Origin: Ophiosphaerella korrae
Lineage: Eukaryota > Ascomycota > Dothideomycetes > Pleosporales > Phaeosphaeriaceae
Assembly (NCBI GenBank): GCA_028456385.1
Contig: JALNQF010000822.1
Span: forward strand, 1-13,318
Reading direction: 5' to 3'
DNA length: 13,318 bases
Below the pieces are notes generated by a model. That model saw only the letters and a list, made by a program, of their open reading frames with translations. It was not told the DNA's origin and searched no databases. Made by a program: the position numbers and the translations under genes. Shown piece by piece: positions 8,648-13,318 of this stretch; the first letter of the stretch is position 1, and every line of letters begins with the position of its first letter.

Positions 8648-10342
8648 ATAATATAGTCTTAATAAAATAATATTTTAACTCTACAAGAAAGTAGAATTTA
8701 ACTTAGGCTTTAGGCTTATATATTAGGCTATTTTTAGACTTTACAACGCGCTACTATAGCTTTAAACGTATAATATTAGCGGCTCTCTACCTAGCTTTAT
8801 AGAATCTCTTATTAACGCGCTACTTAACTAAACTACTAGAAACTTACTACAACAGAAGAGCAAACTATTATACGGTATATTCTTAACTTTAATTTAAGAG
8901 GATTTACCCCCTAGTTATATAAAGTAGTAGATATAGTAGACAAGCTATTAGCAATGCGTAGTAGAGAACTAGTTAGGAAGTACTAGCCTATACGCTTTAT
9001 AGCGCGTACAGACGAGCTTAAGACTACCTTTAGTTAAGTAAAGGATTGCTAGAGAATACTTTAAGAAGATCTAGTAGTTATTAGCGGGTAGTTCTAGCTC
9101 GTATAGGACACAATAGCAACGTATAGCGTTAATCTAGATAATATCTACAACTTTAATAAGACTAGCTTTTAGATAAGAATAATTAGGTTAATAAAAGTTG
9201 TTACGGGCTTAGAGAGGTGTATAAGGCCTAATCTTATTTAGCTAGGTAATCGTAAGTAGGTTATAGCTATTATAAGTATCTGCGCTACTAGCTATATAAC
9301 CCTACTATTTATTATCTACAAAGGACGCGTCTACATCTCTACTTAGTACGAGGAAATAGATATACTACGTAATTAGAAGATCTCTATCTCTAAGAATAGA
9401 TAGATAAATAATATACTTAGTCTTAAGTAGTTAAAGTACTTTAACGTGTATATAAAGGCGCGTTAAGTAAGGTTATACTAGCTACTTATCTTAGATAGCT
9501 ATAAGAGCTACTTAAATTAAGATTTTAAGGACTACTACTTTAAAAACAAGATTCTAACGCTCTATATACTAGCCTATTCGTCCTATATCCTCTAGCTACT
9601 TAACGTTGTCTACTTCTTGCTATTAAAGCTTAAGTACTCCTAGCGCGTACAAGACTTAGCGCGCTAGCGCGTCTACTATATTAATAAGGAAGGCTTCCTT
9701 CTAGCCTTTAGAGACGCGTTTTTTAACGTATTTACGTACAAGAATTGTAAAAAAGCCTTTAAGGTATCTAGATTAGTTCTTGTTAACGCGTAGGAAGTCC
9801 TTAATCGCCTTAAAGTATAGCCGCGTACCCTACTAGGACTCCTACTACTAGAGACGCTGTAGTAGTTAAAGACTCTAAGCAATATATATAAATTTAGCTC
9901 TTAGTTAAAGCTTATAAGCAGCTCTTTTATACGATTACTAGAATTAGCCTAGTAAGAGTTCTTGTAGCTTATTAAAGGAGCTAAACTTATACTATATTAA
10001 AACGCTCTTATAAGCTCCTAGATTATAGAGCTTAAAGAGTAATTAGTAGAGATAACAAAGTGTAAAACGCGTAAATAGAAGTAGATTTAGTATAGTAGTA
10101 TATTAGAGTATAGTACTAGAGCGTTGTACGTAGCTATAGAGGCGTCTAGTAAGACTTAAAGGGTAAAGAAGGCTTGTAGTAGTAGTAGTAATAGGTAGGC
10201 TTAATAGGCTTAACTAGGTTAATAGCGTTATAAGAACTATAACAAGATAGGGTACAACGCTTATACGTACTAAAAAGATATAGAAGAAGATTCTAAATCT
10301 ACTACAAGTACATCGTACGTAGGTTCTATAGCTAGTTATTAA
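8648..10342 (+). pseudogene. pogo/Fot1-type DDE transposase, RIP-degraded but without net frameshift
   Basis: Transposase cuts and pastes the element by binding its inverted repeats. From an ATA codon at 8648 (likely former ATG) to TAA at 10342, one frame of 564 codons plus stop is kept; Fot1 transposase is about 540 residues. The N-terminal part (about 8650-8900) has the helix-turn-helix region of the family, including K-L-T-T-T-E-E. The DDE core keeps its blocks but not its residues. Asp 1 reads Asn in Y-N-F-N-K-T-S-F (9155-9157). Asp 2 is kept in I-L-D-S (9494-9496). Asp 3 reads Asn in L-L-N-V-V (9602-9604), 35 residues after Asp 2. A CCHC knuckle closes the protein (10229-10270). TAA/TAG stops throughout and two lost catalytic residues make it inactive. 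The true start is uncertain by a few codons. Confidence 0.95.
10229..10270 (+). other. CCHC zinc-knuckle remnant at the transposase C-terminus
   Basis: The spacing is C-x2-C-x4-H-x4-C, with all four ligands now Tyr codons (TAT/TAC from TGT/TGC and CAC). The Gly before the His and the N-A-x-T before the last Cys are kept. Many fungal pogo-like transposases end in such a knuckle. Confidence 0.75.
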
Positions 10343-10376
10343 GTAAATTGATTTTTTGTACATAATATTCGCGATA

Positions 10377-10429
10377 CTAAGGAAAAGTAGCTATTTTAGT
10401 AATATAGCCGCTTCGCTAATAGAATACGT
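10377..10429 (-). repeat. Right terminal inverted repeat of the pogo element
   Basis: Reverse complement of the left end (50 of 53 identical). It ends ...GAATACGT immediately before the TA duplication. Confidence 0.95.
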
Positions 10430-10431
10430 TA
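10430..10431. repeat. TA target-site duplication, right
   Basis: Second TA, directly outside the right inverted repeat. Copia pol resumes at 10432. Confidence 0.85.
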
Positions 10432-11355
10432 TAAGATATTATCTTTAATTAGAATATAATCTTTAATAGTAAAAGAGAGAACCTAATAAATAACCTTATA
10501 TACTAAACCCTAGAAGAGATTACTATACTTATAAGAACTCTTAAATTACCTACTCTAACTTATTAAGCTAAGATAGAGTCCTTCTATAAAGACAATATAG
10601 AATAGGATATATTAACTTAAATAAATAATACTAATTCTCCTAAGTACTATTAAAGGAAGAAGATTATTAATTACTACCTAACGCCTCTAACTACGCCTCT
10701 AACTACGCCTCTACTTATAGCACTCTTAGTATAGCTAATAACTAGTGTCTACTTAGAGCTAGAAGGAGACCTAAGCTTAGGTTTAACGTAGTTAATAGCT
10801 AGCTTCTATATAGAGTTAGTAAGTAACTTTAGTATATCTAAAATAGTACTATAGGTAGTAGTATTTATAGGTAGAACTTAAGTAAAAATTATTAAATAAT
10901 ATAAAAGAAAAGTAATTAATAAAGTATAGATAAAAAGATTATAAGTAAAAGGAGTAAAACTCTATCTTAGTTAACTTCTATATTTACTAATATAGTAAAC
11001 TAATCTTAATAACTATCTAATAGGAGAGTTATTTAAAGAGGCTAATATAGTCTATTTAGATAGCTATATATAGATAAAATCGTAGACTAAAGTCTTAGCT
11101 AAACTTATTAAATAGTTAAGTTAGTAAATACTTAACTATATATAGGTATATACGTATAAACTTAATAAGTAATATTAATTTATTAAGTATAAAGCTTAAT
11201 TAGTTCTATAAAGAGACTAGTAATAAAATATTATATTATAAGATACTTATACTACTACTCTAGCTAGCTACTTATTTTAAATACTTATAGAGATTATAGC
11301 TAAAATTAACTTAGAGGTAATTTAATTTAATATTATAAACGCCTTTTATTACAAG
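10432..11355 (+). pseudogene. Ty1/Copia pol fragment: integrase-RT linker and start of reverse transcriptase
   Basis: This continues the Copia frame cut by the pogo element. It opens with D-I-I-F-N, from the R-D-V-x-F-x-E block that follows Copia integrase, then a Pro/Thr-rich linker. The RVT_2 reverse transcriptase starts near 11143 with V-Y-T-Y-K-L-N-K, F-I-K-Y-K-A-x-L-V and R-D. T-Y-T-T-T-L-A-S follows, then the block I-I-A-K-I-N-L-E-V-I-x-F-N-I-I-N-A-F, which ends at 11346. The motif A Asp reads Asn. After N-A-F the expected M-P-P-G-F, K-A-L-Y-G-L and Y-V-D-D blocks cannot be found in any + frame, so the gene appears truncated near 11350. Stops are frequent. Confidence 0.87.
10680..10715 (+). 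repeat. Three copies of a 12-bp unit in the Copia linker
   Basis: acgcctctaact is repeated in tandem, the last copy diverging at its end (acgcctctactt). In the Copia frame it encodes a Thr-Pro-Leu-Thr type repeat, a proline-rich linker before RT. Confidence 0.9.
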
Positions 11356-11780
11356 ATATAAGCTTAGGAATAAGTAGGAGATAATTATTAATTAAAGAGC
11401 TATCTAAGCTAGGCTACTTATATATAGTAGAGTAGCTTAAATAGCTTATATAGCTTACTTACTACTATAAGCTTACTTAAATTATATAGAGTAAAGCTCT
11501 AACTTATAATATACTCTCTAGGTAAGCTACGTAGTAGAGCTATTTAATAAGTTTTATAGTAGTTATCTAAACTTAGTTAAAAATACCTTTACCTACAATT
11601 CTATTTATTTTAGGCTTATACGTAAGTACTAAGCGCTTATACGCTACGCGTAGTATATTTAGAGTTTTCTTAGCCTTGTAAACTCTTTAGTAACTATTAT
11701 TATAGCTATTATAAGTTACTATTTTTAAAGCTTTTAAAGCTTACTTTTTATATTAGTAATTATTATACTAACTTGTTCTT
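11356..11780. other. AT-rich RIP-mutated stretch with no recognised gene
   Basis: It follows the Copia truncation point. No frame on either strand gives a motif I know. A run of agctta-type units (about 11431-11480) is the only repeat seen. It may be the LTR or untranslated part of the - strand Copia fragment to the right, or unrelated spacer. Confidence 0.4.
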
Positions 11781-11842
11781 ATAGAGTAAAGCTAAGAAAG
11801 CTACTTATACTTATATATCTTGCTCCTATACTACTTCTAAAG

Positions 11843-11884
<42 letters not shown>

Positions 11885-12640
11885 AGAAGAAGAAGAAGTA
11901 TACTAAAAAGACTCTAGTACTATAGACGCCTTTACTCCTACTTTCTTATACCTCCTCTCCTAAAAGGGTTATAGGTACTCTCTATAAAGAGCTCTACCTC
12001 TACTACGCTTATAGTGCGTTAGTAGGCTACTCTAATAAGAGCTACTATAACTCTCTTAAGGAGAGAGTTTAGTATTATATACACTATACTACTAGTAGCT
12101 ATAGCTACGTTCCTATATAAGTTAATTTAAAATTTTTACTCTAGCTCTTTAATTTACTACTTTAAGAGCTACTCTAGCTCTTTATCTAATATTAGTTAAC
12201 TAACTTGTATTATAGCCCTAAGATTGCTTACTATACTACTATTACTCTTATTACTACCTAGGCCTATAAAGCTCTAGAGAGGGAGCTTAAGGCTCTCTAA
12301 AAGACTTTCTACGTACTACTTAGTAAGGTTATAGAAGAGACTTTAGCTCCTTAAACTCTTTAGCTACCTCTACTCTTACTTTAACCTATACCTATACTTA
12401 CGCCTACTCTTACTCTTACCTCTACCTAAGACCTTACTACTACTATACTTACTAACGCTACCTTTATAATAGAGGCTATTACTACTCTACTAGCTAAAAA
12501 CGCTTAAGCTAAAGAAGCTTTTACGCGTTATCTATACGTAAAAGTACTTCTTAATAAGTTTATTAATCTTATATTTTAAATAGATACCTTATTTTAAGCT
12601 TAGCTCTAAGCTTTAGCTCTACGCTTTAGTACTTTAATTT
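11780..12640 (+). pseudogene. Possible degraded ORF of unknown identity, low complexity
   Basis: In the phase of 11838 the + strand reads a Thr run from (act)n, a Lys run from (aag)n, a polar region, an L-E-R-E-L-K-A-L helix-like segment near 12270-12300, a Pro/Thr/Ile alternating linker near 12380-12420, and an acidic to basic tail. Stops are fewer than in the other frames I tried, but the difference is modest. The alternating Pro/Thr pattern makes sense as protein only on this strand. It could be a gag-like or ORF1-like protein of a further element, or simple-sequence DNA with no coding past. No family is recognised. Confidence 0.25.
11843..11898. repeat. Microsatellite (act)n followed by (aag)5
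   Basis: About 41 bases of uninterrupted act/cta repeat run to 11883, then five perfect aag units at 11884-11898. The uninterrupted array suggests slippage after, or unaffected by, the RIP events, since it has no CA or TG to mutate. Confidence 0.95.
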
Positions 12641-12699
12641 AAAGACTTCTTTATATACTCTATACTCTACTTTAGTAATTCTTATAACTTAAGCTTAGC

Positions 12700-13318
12700 T
12701 TATATATCTTTAAGGTTAAGGTAAGCTTTAAATCTCTTAAATTGCTACTCTAGGAAGTACTTAGTTAGGCTATCTACTAGTATCTCGCTCGTTAGTATAT
12801 AAGAAACTTAAAATAAACCTCTAGCGTACTCTTGTCTTAGCTATATATTCTATATATCTACGTAACGTAAGTACGTTGTTACTCTCTTATTTTTACCTAC
12901 AATAAGTCTAATTATTTACTAATTATTATAGAAGATTATCTAAGTAGCTCCTAGGTCTAATATAAGCTCTTAAAAGAGCCTTTTTAGTACTATTACTTCT
13001 TTACTTACGTACTTAAGCGCAAGTAGCTTAGCTTTAGTAGTAGAGGTAGTTACTATAGCTTATTACGCTACCTTCTATATTACTACTCTACTAAAGAGTA
13101 TTATAATATAGCTATAAGATAAGTAGCGCGTTACTAGATTATTAGTAAATAACGCGTCTCTATATATAAGTAGCTTAGTGCCTTACTACTTACTTTCTTA
13201 CTACTTACTACCTTACTACTTACTATACTAGACTAATAAGTACTAAGTTCTATATAGGTAAATAATAACTTAGTTTACTACTTTAAGATACTTTTAGCTT
13301 AGATTTATAAGATATTAA
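12700..13318 (-). pseudogene. Ty1/Copia pol C-terminal part (RNase H) on the - strand, runs off the window
   Basis: The - strand frame ending at the TAA in 12700-12702 can be followed without frameshift back to about 13175. It reads R-D-A-L-F-T-N-N-L-V-T-R, the Copia RNase H start (D-A-x-F-A-D-D). T-T-S-T-T-K-A-K-L-L-A-L follows (normally T-T-S-T-T-E-A-E), then I-F-Y-N-N and I-R-L, Y-V-D-I, E-Y-A-R-G, and D-S-L-T-K (former D-G-L-T-K) near 12760. It closes with L-N-L-K-D-I. The Glu codons read Lys and the C-D-N Asp reads Asn, so it is inactive. The reverse transcriptase should lie beyond the right edge. It points opposite to the Copia fragment at 8481-11355, so it is a second copy or a rearranged piece. 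Confidence 0.9.
13176..13230. repeat. Imperfect tandem repeat of ttactacttact units
   Basis: Three units of about 15-17 bases (cttactacttac followed by tttc, tacc or tata) lie directly upstream, on the - strand, of the readable Copia RNase H. They may be an expansion inside pol or the junction to other sequence. I could not match 13231-13318 to a Copia motif. Confidence 0.75.

Larger units (their letters stand above)
8571..10429 (+). mobile_element. Complete pogo/Fot1-type DNA transposon, nested in Copia pol
   Basis: The element is 1,859 bp, close to the roughly 1.9 kb of fungal Fot1-like elements. It has 53-bp terminal inverted repeats beginning ACGTATTC, is flanked by TA on both sides, and carries one transposase frame filling most of the interior. 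Both ends and the internal frame are complete, so it inserted and was then mutated in place by RIP. The ACGTA start resembles, from memory, Aspergillus Tan1/Vader-type ends, which I could not check here. Confidence 0.95.

Noticed and set aside
9676..9882. A 68-codon open frame on the - strand, the longest clean one in the window
   Set aside because: It lies antisense inside the pogo transposase, whose + frame is well supported here. Its Ser/Arg-rich product resembles no family, and it is open only by chance.
12700..13200. A + strand frame continuing the low-complexity ORF through 12640-13200
   Set aside because: The - strand of this stretch gives an ordered series of Copia RNase H motifs, so the + reading is its shadow.
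1..13318. Reassigned genetic code (TAA/TAG as Gln), suggested by reading through many stops where Gln is expected
   Set aside because: Trp, Cys, His and Arg positions are altered too, CA/TG are depleted in non-coding parts, and catalytic residues are lost; RIP explains all of this without a code change.
1..13318. Mitochondrial or AT-rich bacterial DNA
   Set aside because: Chromovirus, Copia and Fot1-type elements together with CA-to-TA depletion point to a filamentous ascomycete nuclear genome; no mitochondrial gene or bacterial signal is seen.

Overview
The window is transposable-element sequence from the genome of a filamentous ascomycete fungus (Pezizomycotina), almost certainly heterochromatin, that has been heavily mutated by repeat-induced point mutation (RIP). 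The dinucleotides CA and TG, the RIP targets, are nearly gone: bases 1-508 contain neither. TA is in great excess, and almost every former Gln, Trp or Arg codon reads TAA or TAG. This is why no long open frame survives, although the ancient proteins can still be read through the stops. I cannot name the species.

Region 1 (1 to about 8328) is a chromodomain-bearing Ty3/Gypsy LTR retrotransposon on the + strand; its 5' LTR lies left of the window. A long gag-like frame with a coiled coil and a CCHC knuckle runs from base 1 to about 2640. Pol follows in another frame: protease, reverse transcriptase, RNase H, integrase and C-terminal chromodomain (about 2643-7046). A 145-bp tandem duplication sits just past the chromodomain (7047-7338). 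A polypurine tract and a probable 3' LTR holding an array of 23-bp palindromes follow (7944-8328). Pol is interrupted by a clean 387-bp insertion (4225-4611) flanked by direct repeats, which looks like a solo LTR of another element; removing it restores the reading frame.

Region 2 (about 8329-11355) is a fragment of a Ty1/Copia pol gene on the + strand, running from the integrase C-terminal region to the start of the reverse transcriptase. A complete pogo/Fot1-type DNA transposon (8571-10429) is inserted in it, with 53-bp terminal inverted repeats, a TA target duplication and a 564-codon transposase frame that has stops but no net frameshift. Taking the transposon out rejoins the Copia frame.

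Region 3 (about 11356-13318) holds unidentified AT-rich sequence, a low-complexity + strand frame of unknown identity, and on the - strand the RNase H end of a second Copia pol that runs off the right edge.

The picture is a nest of dead elements: Copia was hit by pogo and probably by the Gypsy element, and the Gypsy element was hit by an LTR element. Nothing appears able to encode a functional protein, because catalytic Asp and Glu codons have changed to Asn and Lys in nearly every enzyme. I see no host gene, tRNA, rRNA, CRISPR array or operon.
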